64,000 nucleotides of DNA from Bordetella genomosp. 4. GTDB lineage: Bacteria > Pseudomonadota > Gammaproteobacteria > Burkholderiales > Burkholderiaceae_B. The stretch's first letter is position 1; every line of letters begins with the position of its first letter. Below, in pieces: positions 23,550-31,619 of the stretch. Position numbers and translations under genes: made by a program. The stretch is from assembly GCF_002261185.1 (NCBI RefSeq), contig NZ_NEVQ01000012.1, positions 372,001 through 436,000 of the forward strand, in the 5' to 3' direction. The notes under the pieces are model-generated. The model saw only the letters and a program-made list of their open reading frames with translations, did no database searches and was not told where the DNA came from.

Positions 23550-23607
23550 TTCGTCACATCCACCTCAAAATTTGCCACAACGTCGGTCCACAACAAGTCG
23601 CTGTAGG

Positions 23608-24546
23608 TCAGGCCTCTATTCCTCCTTGGTCCAGCCTACCACCAGCCCACACGACCCGCCCCAATATCCTGACCGACACACCTTCAGCCTCTAGAGGGAT
23701 ATCCCGATACCGCCTATTGGCAGACTTGGCCACCCACTTGCCGGTCAACTTATCCTTATCGATGATCTTGACAATCATCTTCCCGTCATAGTTGATTGCG
23801 TAGATCGTCTTGGGTACGAGGTCGCGAATGGTCAGGCTGTCGTCCGGAACGACCAGAAGCGCCCAGCCGTCTTTGATGTCGCCTTCCATGCTGTCGCCCT
23901 TGGCGTAGACGACGCGGCCGCGCCCTTTGTCGGCCCCTACTGAGCGCAGGAACGACTGACGGAACTGGATCGCGCCAGTCACGAGCTCGCTCTCTGCCTC
24001 GATGCCGTCGCCTGCCGCCAGGCGGACATCGGCCAGCTCCAACACTTTTTCGAACTTCTCGTTGGCGGCCACCGGCTCGCCTGCAGTGACGTTGGTCGCA
24101 ATGCTCCGGTCCAGTCCGAATTGAACCAGGCCCTCGCGTTCCATTTGCTTGGTCGTTACGCCGCCGGGCTCCCATGGAGCGTCCGGCATCCCTGCAATCC
24201 GCATGGGGAATTCGTCTGCGCCCGAGTCGAGGTCCGTGATGCTGCTACGCTTCGGCGGCGAAGGGCGCCCGGGATGGGCAGCGCCGGCGCCGAGATCGGG
24301 AGTCAGTATTTGACCGACAGTTACCCCTAGCGCCGTCGCCAGCGCCTCAATCTCGGTGAGCTTGGCCGAAGGGAGTTTCCCAGTTTTGCTGGGCTGCCTG
24401 CGCTCTGGGGAAAGATACAGGCTAATAGTCGTCTGGGCTATGCCCGATCTTTGTGCAAGCACGGTCTGCACCACGCCCTGCTTCTTCATGAGGGCGTGGA
24501 GATTGGCGGCCAAAATGTCGTTGGCTGATTGACGTGCTTTGCTCAT
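23608..24546 (-). CDS. CI-like phage repressor with S24 peptidase domain
   Basis: 312 residues. N-terminal helix-turn-helix (LAQRSGIAQTTISLYLSPERR), a linker, then a LexA/S24 domain with the catalytic Ser in AKGDSMEGDI (Ser about 219) and a Lys in the MIVKIIDKDK region for RecA-stimulated self-cleavage. It should maintain lysogeny by binding the AGCAAA dyads. ATG 24546 is preferred; an upstream in-frame ATG at 24561 lies in the operator. No clear ribosome site, so the message may be leaderless. Confidence 0.93.
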   Translation of the reverse strand: MSKARQSANDILAANLHALMKKQGVVQTVLAQRSGIAQTTISLYLSPERRQPSKTGKLPSAKLTEIEALATALGVTVGQILTPDLGAGAAHPGRPSPPKRSSITDLDSGADEFPMRIAGMPDAPWEPGGVTTKQMEREGLVQFGLDRSIATNVTAGEPVAANEKFEKVLELADVRLAAGDGIEAESELVTGAIQFRQSFLRSVGADKGRGRVVYAKGDSMEGDIKDGWALLVVPDDSLTIRDLVPKTIYAINYDGKMIVKIIDKDKLTGKWVAKSANRRYRDIPLEAEGVSVRILGRVVWAGGRLDQGGIEA

Positions 24547-24556
24547 GCGCGAAGTG

Positions 24557-24609
24557 TGCAATGTATTGCTAGCAAAGTGTTGCTTGAATGAATAGCAAAG
24601 TTTTGCTAT
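24557..24609. promoter_or_regulatory. Right operator cluster (three dyads)
   Basis: Three dyads between the repressor and cro: perfect ATAGCAAA-GT-TTTGCTAT (24592-24609), AGCAAA-GT-GTTGCT (24571-24584) and weaker TGCAAT-GT-ATTGCT (24557-24570). The half-site is the one at the left operators. The graded match and three-site arrangement mirror lambdoid OR. Confidence 0.8.
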
Positions 24610-24618
24610 TGTGGGCGC

Positions 24619-24840
24619 ATGAGCGCAAACCTAACCGAACAGATCAGGGCATCCCTAGTTGCAAGGCGTGGCCTGTGGCGCGAAGTCGCCGACAAATCCG
24701 GAGTCAGCTACTCGTGGATTTCCAAATTTATGAACGGACACATTCCAAATCCTGGGATGCGAACGCTTACGCGCCTGAAGGACGGGATCCGCGGCGTTCG
24801 CCCGACCGCAAGGGATACGGCGCAGCGAGAGGCGGCATGA
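24619..24840 (+). CDS. Cro-like helix-turn-helix regulator
   Basis: 73 residues; LWREVADKSGVSYSWISKFMNG is a clear helix-turn-helix. It faces away from the repressor across the right operator, the Cro position in lambdoid switches, and should favour lytic growth. The ATG is only 10 nt after the last operator with no strong ribosome site. Confidence 0.85.
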   Translation: MSANLTEQIRASLVARRGLWREVADKSGVSYSWISKFMNGHIPNPGMRTLTRLKDGIRGVRPTARDTAQREAA

Positions 24841-24842
24841 TG

Positions 24843-25010
24843 TCAATGCAGCGTAACCCCCTGGCAAGCACCCTCGGTCTCGTACTTGCGGCGATCCTCC
24901 TCATCGCACAGGCGACGAAAAAGCTCCATCACTGTCTCCTGGTTGGGCGCCTCGAAGGCGCGCAGCGCCAAATCTTGAGCTGCCGTCAGCAGCTTCTCGG
25001 TTTCCGTCAT
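24843..25010 (-). CDS. Small acidic protein opposite to the right operon (55 aa)
   Basis: MTETEKLLTAAQDLALRAFE then ETVMELFRRLCDEEDRRKY: amphipathic helical and protein-like, starting in an ATGA overlap with the upstream minus-strand frame and ending 2 nt past the cro stop. It is antisense to the likely cro-cII message. No family recognised. Confidence 0.5.
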   Translation of the reverse strand: MTETEKLLTAAQDLALRAFEAPNQETVMELFRRLCDEEDRRKYETEGACQGVTLH

Positions 25011-25159
25011 TCCTTTTCCTTATCTGTTTCCGTTGGCTCCTCGTCAGCGGGATGTTGTTTTTCGTCCTCAGCTTTCTCTGGAATCGGGAAGAGCTGAGTA
25101 GCAGTGACCTGCGCGATCAATACGCGCCGGGTCTGATGTTTGGTGTCTTTGTTGTCCAT
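25007..25159 (-). CDS. Small hydrophilic protein (50 aa)
   Basis: MDNKDTKHQTRRVLIAQVTA followed by a Glu/Lys-rich tail (AEDEKQHPADEEPTETDKEKE). Coupled by TGA/ATG overlap to the 55-residue gene. Ribosome site is weak. May be co-expressed in opposition to the early right operon. Confidence 0.45.
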   Translation of the reverse strand: MDNKDTKHQTRRVLIAQVTATQLFPIPEKAEDEKQHPADEEPTETDKEKE

Positions 25160-25226
25160 GGCTTGCATCTTAGGTGCGCCGCAACAAGGGCGAAAGATTG
25201 AAAGAAGCGTGATTTCAAGGTGACGC

Positions 25227-25757
25227 ATGACCTGCCGATACACAAACACTGACTGGCTGGACGTTCTCTATAACTGCGTGCGCAAGACGTCGGGCGGGGT
25301 AGTGGATGCAGCTCGATTTTTGACGGATCGCCGAGGCAAATCAATTCACCCGGAAAGCCTGCGATCGAAACTGAAGCGCTCAGAAGGCGACGCGATCAGT
25401 GTCGAGATGGCGGGGCTGCTCTCTGAGTGGATGGAAGAAAAAGCGGGCGGCGCCGAATACGCACACGACTGGTTCCTTGCGTTCGCGGCTGAACATGGTC
25501 TGGCGGTGGACGCTGTGCCGCCGGCGCCTCCGGGTGGTTGGAAATGCGAACTCTCCGCTCTACAGGCTAAAGCCATGCAGATTGGGGCCCTGTCTGGCTC
25601 CGTGCTTGGTGTAGCCGCTGATTCAGTCGCGGATGGAGAGATTGATCAAGCCGAAGCCGATCACATGATTGAGGCGCTGCGCGACCTTCGCACGATGGGT
25701 CACCGCATGGAGCGGAACATCTTGCGCGCCGTTCGTAAGCAAGGCGAGGGGCAGTGA
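25227..25757 (+). CDS. CII-like phage regulatory protein
   Basis: 176 residues. The N-terminus DVLYNCVRKTSGGVVDAARF then IHPESLRSKL is the phage regulatory CII-family pattern with an HTH-like segment; the C-terminal half is helical and acidic (MIEALRDLRTMGHRMERNIL). Position just after cro supports a role in lysogeny decision or early transcription. First gene of a tightly overlapping rightward replication operon. Confidence 0.75.
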   Translation: MTCRYTNTDWLDVLYNCVRKTSGGVVDAARFLTDRRGKSIHPESLRSKLKRSEGDAISVEMAGLLSEWMEEKAGGAEYAHDWFLAFAAEHGLAVDAVPPAPPGGWKCELSALQAKAMQIGALSGSVLGVAADSVADGEIDQAEADHMIEALRDLRTMGHRMERNILRAVRKQGEGQ

Positions 25758-26278
25758 TGGCCGACATAACACTTGTGCGTCAACAGTCAGGCGAAATCCC
25801 CGAGCCTGATCGAGAGGCTGCACTCCGCGTCATTTTCGGTTATGTGGACGGTTTAGGTGAGCGCGGAAAGAAGCAATGGCGTCGGCTGTGGAATCAGGTT
25901 CTACGGCTTGAGCCCGGTGAGATGCTCGACATCCACACTCACAAGGAGCGTCTAGGTTGGTTTCATCGCAAGCATATGGCACTGGAATCTCGGGTATTCG
26001 AGGCCCAGGAGCGTTTCGAAGAGTTTGAGGCCTTTCGTTCGTGGATGAAGGTCGGCGCCGGCTTTGTCGATTGGTATCCCGGCCCAAAGGGCGGCGTGAT
26101 TCCCGTTCCTCGTTCGATTAGCTACGCCAAACTCGAGCAACAAGACATGGAGGCATTCCACGAGGATGCCGTAGCGTTCTTGCGGGAGCCGCACGCCATC
26201 AAGACGCTGTGGCCGCATTTGGTGCCAGCTCGCGGCGCTGAAATGTTGGAGTGCGTTCTTCAGGAGTTTGGCGAATGA
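25757..26278 (+). CDS. DUF1367-family phage protein
   Basis: 173 residues: MADITLVRQQSGEIPEPDRE at the start and GVIPVPRSISYAKLEQQDME near 110-130 match DUF1367, found before the ninB/ninG/replication genes in many phages; function unknown. Start overlaps the previous stop (TGATG). Confidence 0.8.
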   Translation: MADITLVRQQSGEIPEPDREAALRVIFGYVDGLGERGKKQWRRLWNQVLRLEPGEMLDIHTHKERLGWFHRKHMALESRVFEAQERFEEFEAFRSWMKVGAGFVDWYPGPKGGVIPVPRSISYAKLEQQDMEAFHEDAVAFLREPHAIKTLWPHLVPARGAEMLECVLQEFGE

Positions 26279-26760
26279 GCTGGAATTCATCCCTTCAGCG
26301 CAAAACTCCAATGAAGCGCACCAAATCGGACCGCGCCCAAGGATTGGGCCATAAGGTTGCTGCTGCCCTCAATTTCCTTCGCCCACTCGAGCGCAAGCCG
26401 GAGAGCGTATTCCGCAGCCGCCAACACCGTATGAATGTCGCGGCGCTGAATTGTGTCTGCTGCGGCCGTTCGAAACGTTCCCAGGCTGCCCATTTGAATT
26501 TGCTGGCTGCTGGCAAAGGCCTGGGCTTGAAAGCCTCCGATGCGCTGCTGGTTCCGCTTTGCTGTGACGAGCTAGGGCGTCGCGGGTGCCACCACCAATT
26601 AGACCAGGGCGCTGCGTACGACAAAGCCACATCAGCCGCCTATCAAATCCAGTGGCTCCAAGAAACCCGCGACCAATTGCGCGCGCGTCGGCAATGGCCA
26701 GAAGAGGCCGAGTCTGACATGCAGCGCTTGCTCGGCGCGTACCTGCGGAGGCAGGAATGA
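26275..26760 (+). CDS. Zinc-binding HNH/DUF968-like phage protein
   Basis: 161 residues. Central CVCCGRSKRSQAAHLNLLAAG, then VPLCC and GCHHQLDQG, give a Cys/His metal centre like the treble-clef HNH and DUF968 recombination proteins. Basic N-terminus. Possibly a nuclease or DNA-binding protein in phage recombination. ATGA overlap with DUF1367 gene sets the start; an internal ATG at 26311 is possible. Confidence 0.7.
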   Translation: MSWNSSLQRKTPMKRTKSDRAQGLGHKVAAALNFLRPLERKPESVFRSRQHRMNVAALNCVCCGRSKRSQAAHLNLLAAGKGLGLKASDALLVPLCCDELGRRGCHHQLDQGAAYDKATSAAYQIQWLQETRDQLRARRQWPEEAESDMQRLLGAYLRRQE

Positions 26761-26903
26761 CGAATCAAGAGAAAGCCTACCAGGACGCGATGAAAGAGGC
26801 GCGCAAGTTGTCCACATTGAAGCGGCGTAGCGCCATGGCGCCGCATGTACATGCCTGGGCCGCGGCTCTGAAGCGCATGCTTTCGGGAGCAGGACATGCG
26901 TGA
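26757..26903 (+). CDS. 48-residue basic phage protein
   Basis: Begins at the ATGA overlap with the preceding gene and ends inside the start of the replication initiator gene. Sequence EKAYQDAMKEARKLSTLKRRSA then HAWAAALKRM is basic and helical. No family; protein-like composition and overlaps at both ends support it. Confidence 0.6.
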   Translation: MTNQEKAYQDAMKEARKLSTLKRRSAMAPHVHAWAAALKRMLSGAGHA

Positions 26904-27762
26904 GTACGCCAAAGTCGCTCCACAGTTTTGGACGGGAAAGACGGGCCGAGCGCTTAAGGCAGCTGGGCCGGAGGCGGTGATCGTCGGCCTCTATCTGATG
27001 ACTTGCCAGCATGCCAATATGCTCGGGCTTTACTACCTCAGCAAAGCGTATATCGCCGTAGATACTGGGCTCGGCATAGAAGGGGCTTCCAAGGGGCTTG
27101 AAAGGGCCTGCGAAGCAGGGTTTTGCGATTACGACGAAGAGTCTGAGGTGGTTTGGGTCCGTGAAATGGCTACATATCAGATAGCCGATCGCCTAGAGCC
27201 CAAGGACAACCGCTGCAAGGGCATTCAGCGCGAGTATGAGTCGCTCCCCGAGAACGCTTTCCTGGGGCCGTTCTTTGACCGATACGGTGAAGCCTTTCAT
27301 ATGTCCAACCGGAGGGGTGCAAACGGCGACCAGACAAGCCCCTCTGAAGCCCCTCTTAAGCCCCTTCGAAGCCAAGAGCAAGAGCAGGAGCAAGAACAAG
27401 AGCAGGAAAACATTACCAACCCTATCGGGTTGGTTGCCGTCAGCAAAGCCGACGTCGCCCCTGCCTGCCCGCATCAGGAAATCATCGCGCTCTACCACGA
27501 GATATTGCCGACGTCACCTGCGATACGTGACTGGACCCCGGCTCGCCAAGAGCATTTGCGTACTCGCTGGAAGGAGGATCCTGAAAGGCAAAACCTCGAC
27601 TGGTGGCGCAGGTTCTTCACCTACATCTCTCAATCCGCATTCTTGACCGGCCGCGTCACGAGCGGGAATCGAAAGCCGTTTTGCCCTGGCTTGGAGTGGA
27701 TTTGCAAGGCCGAGAATTTCGCGAAGATTCGCGAAGGCCGATATGAGGATATGGCAGCATGA
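26896..27762 (+). CDS. O-like phage replication initiator
   Basis: 288 residues. The N-terminal part (1-110) resembles winged-helix replication initiators (MREYAKVAPQFWTGKTGRAL, AVIVGLYLMTCQHANMLGLY); an acidic EQEQEQEQEQEQ linker (about 160-170) follows; the C-terminal part (185-288) has the RTRWKEDPERQNLDWWRRFF pattern of helicase-loading replication proteins. It lies directly before dnaB. The middle of the gene holds candidate origin repeats, as in lambda O. Confidence 0.82.
   Translation: MREYAKVAPQFWTGKTGRALKAAGPEAVIVGLYLMTCQHANMLGLYYLSKAYIAVDTGLGIEGASKGLERACEAGFCDYDEESEVVWVREMATYQIADRLEPKDNRCKGIQREYESLPENAFLGPFFDRYGEAFHMSNRRGANGDQTSPSEAPLKPLRSQEQEQEQEQEQENITNPIGLVAVSKADVAPACPHQEIIALYHEILPTSPAIRDWTPARQEHLRTRWKEDPERQNLDWWRRFFTYISQSAFLTGRVTSGNRKPFCPGLEWICKAENFAKIREGRYEDMAA
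27080..27410 (+). other. Candidate replication origin (iterons inside the initiator gene)
   Basis: Three and a half tandem 11-bp repeats, consensus AAGCCCCTCTN (27336-27373), are followed by a purine-only stretch (27374-27409). Two inverted copies of the same core (AAGGGGCTT at 27080 and 27091, also 11 bp apart) lie 250 bp upstream. Helical-turn spacing and place within the initiator gene parallel the lambda origin inside gene O. Pattern inference only. Confidence 0.5.
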
Positions 27763-29120
27763 CCGACTACCTACAAACCGTGCCTCCGCACAGCCTGAGC
27801 GCAGAACAAGCCGTGATTGGCGGGCTGTTGCTTGATAACGGCGCATTGGACCGTATGCCGGAGCTGAAGGGTGAAGCCTTTTATCGGCACGAGAACCGCC
27901 AAGCGTACGAGCACATCATCCGCTTGCTGCTGGCTGGAAAGCCTGCAGACGTCATAACCGTTGCAGACTCCCTACGGGGCGCGGGCAGCGACGTGTCAAT
28001 GTCGTACCTGAACGAAATCGCGACCTCTGTGCCCAGCGCGTCCAACGTGGGCCGCTATGCCGAAATCGTGCGGGAGAAGGCGCTGATGCGAGGCCTGCTA
28101 GCCGCTTCGATGAAGGTGAGCTCGGATGTGTCAGAGGGTGGGAAAAGCGCCGCGGAGTTGCTGGATGCTGCGCAGGCAGAATTCGGAAAACTTGCGGACT
28201 CCACTTCGCGACGGGAGCCCGCGAGCATTCAAGAGGCCATGACTCGCTACTTGGATGACCTTGATCGTCGCTACCACGGGACTGCTGACAATCCCGGCAT
28301 CAAAACCGGCCTGTCGGATTTGGACGAAATCCTGAATGGCGGCGTTCGGCGTGGGGCTCTGATGACGATCGGGGCCCGGCCGGGCATGGGTAAGTCGGCT
28401 CTCGGGGAAACAATCGCATGCAACACCTCTGAAGAGGGCTACTCCGTCTTGTTCTGGTCTGGCGAAATGCCAGAAACCGAGGTGACCGAGCGCGCCATTG
28501 CCAACTGGGGGAGAGTGTCTTCCGCAGCACTGGCCGACGCAAAGCGGCGAATGAATCAAAGCCATTGGGAGGGGGTTACACACGCGGTCCAACGTTCGGC
28601 TGATGCGAAATTGTTCATTGACGATCAGCCGGCACTGACGTTGCTGGAGTTGTCCGCTAAGGCTCGGAGCGTTAAACGCAAGCATGGCTTGGATCTGCTC
28701 ATCGTTGATTACTTGCAGCTCATGTCAGGGGGAGAGGAAAAGCGGTATCAGCAGATCGAGGCGATCACGAAAGGCCTCAAGACGCTGGCCAAGACGCTGA
28801 ACATTGCCGTTATCGCCCTCAGCCAATTTAGCCGAGACATTGAGAAGCGTCTGAACCCTCGGCCAAAACCATCAGATTTCAGGGATGGCGGATCGATCGA
28901 ACAGGACAGCGACATTCTGGCTGGTCTCTACCGGGAAGAACAAGACAACCCGGACACGGACTGGAAGGGTTATGCCGAACTGCACGTCATGAAGAACCGC
29001 CAAGGCAAGAACGGCAAAGTGAGCTTGTCATACCTGGGCGAGTTCATGCGATTCGAGAACTTCACTGGCTCGGTGCCGGCCGTAGAACACCGTAAACCCG
29101 CGAGAAGGGGATTCGAATGA
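27759..29120 (+). CDS. dnaB: Replicative DNA helicase (DnaB family)
   Basis: 453 residues. DnaB N-terminal helical domain (SLSAEQAVIGGLLLDNGALD), linker, and RecA-like C-terminal domain with Walker A GARPGMGKS (205-213), Walker B LDLLIVDYLQLM and EQDSDI plus arginine-finger region. It unwinds DNA at the phage origin; loading probably depends on the preceding initiator. ATGA overlap with that gene. Confidence 0.96.
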   Translation: MTDYLQTVPPHSLSAEQAVIGGLLLDNGALDRMPELKGEAFYRHENRQAYEHIIRLLLAGKPADVITVADSLRGAGSDVSMSYLNEIATSVPSASNVGRYAEIVREKALMRGLLAASMKVSSDVSEGGKSAAELLDAAQAEFGKLADSTSRREPASIQEAMTRYLDDLDRRYHGTADNPGIKTGLSDLDEILNGGVRRGALMTIGARPGMGKSALGETIACNTSEEGYSVLFWSGEMPETEVTERAIANWGRVSSAALADAKRRMNQSHWEGVTHAVQRSADAKLFIDDQPALTLLELSAKARSVKRKHGLDLLIVDYLQLMSGGEEKRYQQIEAITKGLKTLAKTLNIAVIALSQFSRDIEKRLNPRPKPSDFRDGGSIEQDSDILAGLYREEQDNPDTDWKGYAELHVMKNRQGKNGKVSLSYLGEFMRFENFTGSVPAVEHRKPARRGFE

Positions 29121-29506
29121 CCCTAGACCACCTAACCATCATGCTCCCGTGGCCTGACAGCCTCCTGTTTCCGAATCGTCGTCGCGGCAACTTCAGGAAG
29201 TTTCAACCCGCCATCGAGTCGGCCAGGCATTCAGGATTCTATGCAGCCAAAGAGGCGTTGGGCCGAAACCAGATAACGCTTGGCGCCCGCAACCACGTCA
29301 ACCTGATATTCGGCTATCCAAACAGGATCAAGCGTGACCTGGACGGATGCATCGGCGCTGTCAAGCACTACCTAGACGGCATTGCCAGGGCCCTCGGCGT
29401 TGATGATCAGATATTCCGCCCGCTGTTCGTGGACGACTGCCTCGATGCCGAGAAGCGTGGCTTCGTCCGCATCGACATTTTCTCAGGAGACAAAGATGGG
29501 AAATAA
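29117..29506 (+). CDS. rusA: RusA-family Holliday-junction resolvase
   Basis: 129 residues. WPDSLLFPNRRRG at the start and KRDLDGCIGAVKHYLDGIAR then GVDDQ carry the conserved acidic residues of RusA (Asp of RDLDG, Asp-Asp of GVDDQ). It cuts four-way junctions late in phage replication. Starts in the dnaB stop (ATGA). Confidence 0.9.
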   Translation: MTLDHLTIMLPWPDSLLFPNRRRGNFRKFQPAIESARHSGFYAAKEALGRNQITLGARNHVNLIFGYPNRIKRDLDGCIGAVKHYLDGIARALGVDDQIFRPLFVDDCLDAEKRGFVRIDIFSGDKDGK

Positions 29507-29879
29507 AGCATCCAAACGCCAGATCTACATGCAGAGCATACGCAAGGAATGTCTCGCGCTGCTGGCTCAGAAAGGCCTCTACGTCGGCAAGCCAAACACC
29601 CAGAACGTCAACCTTGAGAAAGTCATCTGCAAGGTAACGGGATGGCCGCCCAGCCGCCGGGACGGTCCATTTGTGACGGTCGAGCGCTACGTCCTAGAGA
29701 GCCGGAGCACTGTTAGGCCGCAGCAACCGCGCAAGGCCGAAGCCAGCGCGATCAATCGCATGGAGCGGCGTCCGTACTCGTTGGGTCGAGACATCGCCGC
29801 TGCAATGGCTCGCTTGATAGGCGTGCCGAAGCCGGTGGCAATGGTGAGCAATCTGCCGTTCATCGGCTTTGCAGAATGA
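29496..29879 (+). CDS. Hypothetical phage protein (127 aa)
   Basis: Basic start (MGNKASKRQIYMQSIRKECL), then a patterned region with KVTGWPPSRRDGPFVTVERY. No recognised domain. ATG 29496 overlaps the end of rusA. Possibly nucleic-acid binding, from charge only. Confidence 0.65.
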   Translation: MGNKASKRQIYMQSIRKECLALLAQKGLYVGKPNTQNVNLEKVICKVTGWPPSRRDGPFVTVERYVLESRSTVRPQQPRKAEASAINRMERRPYSLGRDIAAAMARLIGVPKPVAMVSNLPFIGFAE

Positions 29880-29907
29880 TGGCATCAAAGTGACGGAAAT
29901 GACGCAC

Positions 29908-30111
29908 ATGACTACTTTGATACCTCGCTGGATGATGGCAGATCCCCTTAAGGTTCTGCTGAGCAAGGAAGCTGCGGCGATCAAACGCAGCTGCGCCGGC
30001 TGTGCCAACGAGAAACGTTGCGTCAGTCCGTTCGGAGACACGGTGGTGAGGTGTCTGAAGGGCCGGCCGTATGGAAAGAAATGCAAGCAATACGAGGTAG
30101 CTCATGACTGA
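29908..30111 (+). CDS. Cys-rich small phage protein (67 aa)
   Basis: RSCAGCANEKRCVSPFG and VRCLKGRPYGKKCKQY place five Cys in a zinc-finger-like array; basic C-terminus. Start uncertain: in-frame ATGs exist at 29869, 29899 and 29908. Overlaps the next gene by a few bases. Perhaps a DNA-binding or recombination cofactor. Confidence 0.6.
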   Translation: MTTLIPRWMMADPLKVLLSKEAAAIKRSCAGCANEKRCVSPFGDTVVRCLKGRPYGKKCKQYEVAHD

Positions 30112-30496
30112 GGGATTCCCGAGCTGGGTAGAGCAGGAAATCCATAACTGGGCGCGATCGCAGTGGGAGGGCGAGTGGCCTGGTCCGCGGCGGATGCTAG
30201 ACGAGCCCCCGGCGCTCTGTGAATTTCCGCCACAGCCAGGGCATGAAGATGACATCGAGCCTGCGCGGATTCCAGTAAATCACGACCGCGCCAAGAAAGT
30301 GCACGTCCTATATGAGTCGCTGCCATTGGTGGAGCAGCGCGTAATCCAGGCCGAATATACCCGCAAGGCCGAGTACGGCGACCTCCCGCCGCATCTGCGT
30401 CAGGACAAGGCATGTCGAGTGATCGGGATAGGGCTGCCGTACTACAAGGTGGCGCTGGGGAGTTTTAAGCAACTGGTGTGGAGGGCATTTGAATGA
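30104..30496 (+). CDS. Q-like / sigma-70-region-4-like phage regulator
   Basis: 130 residues. The C-terminal half (LPLVEQRVIQAEYTRKAEYG, ACRVIGIGLPYYKVALGSFK) has the sigma region 4-like helix-turn-helix pattern of phage late regulators and antiterminator-Q-type proteins. It is near the end of the early right operon, just before the late genes, which fits control of late transcription. Family inferred. Confidence 0.6.
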   Translation: MTEGFPSWVEQEIHNWARSQWEGEWPGPRRMLDEPPALCEFPPQPGHEDDIEPARIPVNHDRAKKVHVLYESLPLVEQRVIQAEYTRKAEYGDLPPHLRQDKACRVIGIGLPYYKVALGSFKQLVWRAFE

Positions 30497-30792
30497 AGTA
30501 CGCACGCGAGGTCATTGATCTGATGGCTTGTTACCCCGGGCGTCAATTTCGCATGGCCGAGATCATGCGCCACGTTGGGCGCTGCTTATCTCGCTCTGCA
30601 GCAGCGGAAGAGGCTATGAGGCGCGGCGTGAGGCGCGTACTGGATCACCTTGTTGACTCAGGCCAAGTGGAACGGTCGGGCGGAAACACAAAGGCTGTCG
30701 CATATTTTTGGCGGCCTGTGGGGCAAATGTCCCAATACTCGCCACAATTGGGACAGAATATCGGACAATACGGCAGGGACCTTGCGCCCTAA
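30493..30792 (+). CDS. Winged-helix DNA-binding protein (99 aa)
   Basis: MKYAREVIDLMACYPGRQFR then VRRVLDHLVDSGQVERSG fits a winged helix-turn-helix, common in the last gene of phage early operons. Polar Gln-rich C-terminus. Overlaps the previous stop (ATGA) and is followed by a strong terminator. Confidence 0.7.
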   Translation: MKYAREVIDLMACYPGRQFRMAEIMRHVGRCLSRSAAAEEAMRRGVRRVLDHLVDSGQVERSGGNTKAVAYFWRPVGQMSQYSPQLGQNIGQYGRDLAP

Positions 30793-30797
30793 TTATT

Positions 30798-30830
30798 CGC
30801 CCCGGTTGAGTTTGCTCGCCGGGGCGTTTT
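30798..30830 (+). terminator. Terminator of the early right operon
   Basis: Stem CGCCCCGG / CCGGGGCG with a 13-nt loop and T4. Likely the site where a late antiterminator would act. Confidence 0.75.
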
Positions 30831-30933
30831 CATTTGGAGATTCGGCATGAAATGCACTGCCAGCGTATTCCATAACGATGGCACCCTGGACGGTGACGTC
30901 ATTGTTGCCGAAAACTCCCGCGCAGTAGAGCAA

Positions 30934-31218
30934 TTATCCGCAAGTCAGGACCTTGTTCAGATTGGACATGATCGCGTTCCACGAAAGGCTCTTGAAATAG
31001 GGATGCCATGGCGTGGGTGCGATGAAGCTGTGCCGGCTCCCTACGCGCCACACGGGAACGACTGTCCCTGCTAGTCCTGCTGATCGCGCGCAGAGCTGGA
31101 GCGACTCGATAATGCCTTCTTGAGTGGAGCTAGGTTTGTTGCCGAAGTCACTGCCTAGCGGAATGATGATGATGTCCTGACCTTGCTCACGAATGTGGGC
31201 GATTTTGTATTGAGCCAT
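30934..31218 (-). CDS. Conserved phage protein (94 aa), reversed orientation
   Basis: AAGGAGACAAA precedes ATG 31218. The AHIREQGQDIIIIPLGSDFG, RSAGLAGTVVPVWRVG and FIAPTPWHPYF pattern is recurrent in small proteins of siphoviruses and their prophages. It lies leftward between early and late modules, as a cargo-type transcript. Function unknown. Confidence 0.75.
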   Translation of the reverse strand: MAQYKIAHIREQGQDIIIIPLGSDFGNKPSSTQEGIIESLQLCARSAGLAGTVVPVWRVGSRHSFIAPTPWHPYFKSLSWNAIMSNLNKVLTCG

Positions 31219-31290
31219 TTTGTCTCCTTGTGCGATCCGCCCGTTCGATTGTCTCTAGCAATCTGAGGCGGGGGGGGCGCTGCTAGTTTC

Positions 31291-31518
31291 TTATTGAGCG
31301 TAGACGATCAGTCTCCACCGAATATTTCCTTGGCCGGGGGAGTGTTGGTGGTGGTTTTGAGGCGGAAATGGGTCGCCCTGGTTGGATGCAATCTCTTTTC
31401 CACAGCCCTCGCAGCGATAGATTCCAGAATGTTCGTTGCGTTGTCCTGGGCCGTGAATTGCATCAAACGCTCCATGATTGCTCGTTGATAGGAACTGCTG
31501 ATATTTGTAAAGCGCCAT
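31291..31518 (-). CDS. Small zinc-binding-like phage protein (75 aa)
   Basis: AGGAGG 5 nt before ATG 31518. YRCEGCGKE (CxxC) and NHHQHSPGQG (His cluster) suggest a single zinc site. Paired with the following leftward gene; both run against the late operon. Function unknown. Confidence 0.7.
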   Translation of the reverse strand: MALYKYQQFLSTSNHGAFDAIHGPGQRNEHSGIYRCEGCGKEIASNQGDPFPPQNHHQHSPGQGNIRWRLIVYAQ

Positions 31519-31619
31519 CGTTACCTCCTCTTGGTGGAAATGGATGTTTTACATCCTGTTTTATTTTGTTGAGAGTGGTAGTTTCCCTCTTGACGGCGTT
31601 GGAAAGTTAAGGATCTTTT

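Noticed and set aside
24588-25097. Rightward 169-codon frame across cro and downstream
   Set aside because: It overlaps cro in another frame and lacks its own ribosome site; protein composition is poor.
27374-27410. CRISPR-like or simple repeat array
   Set aside because: The GAGCAA/GAGCAG run encodes a Glu/Gln linker and lacks spacers; it is treated as part of the initiator gene and possible origin.
30847-31074. Rightward 75-codon frame with a GGAG site after the early terminator
   Set aside because: Most of it is antisense to the better supported gene at 30,934-31,218, whose sequence is recurrent in phages; the overlap of 140 bases makes both unlikely.
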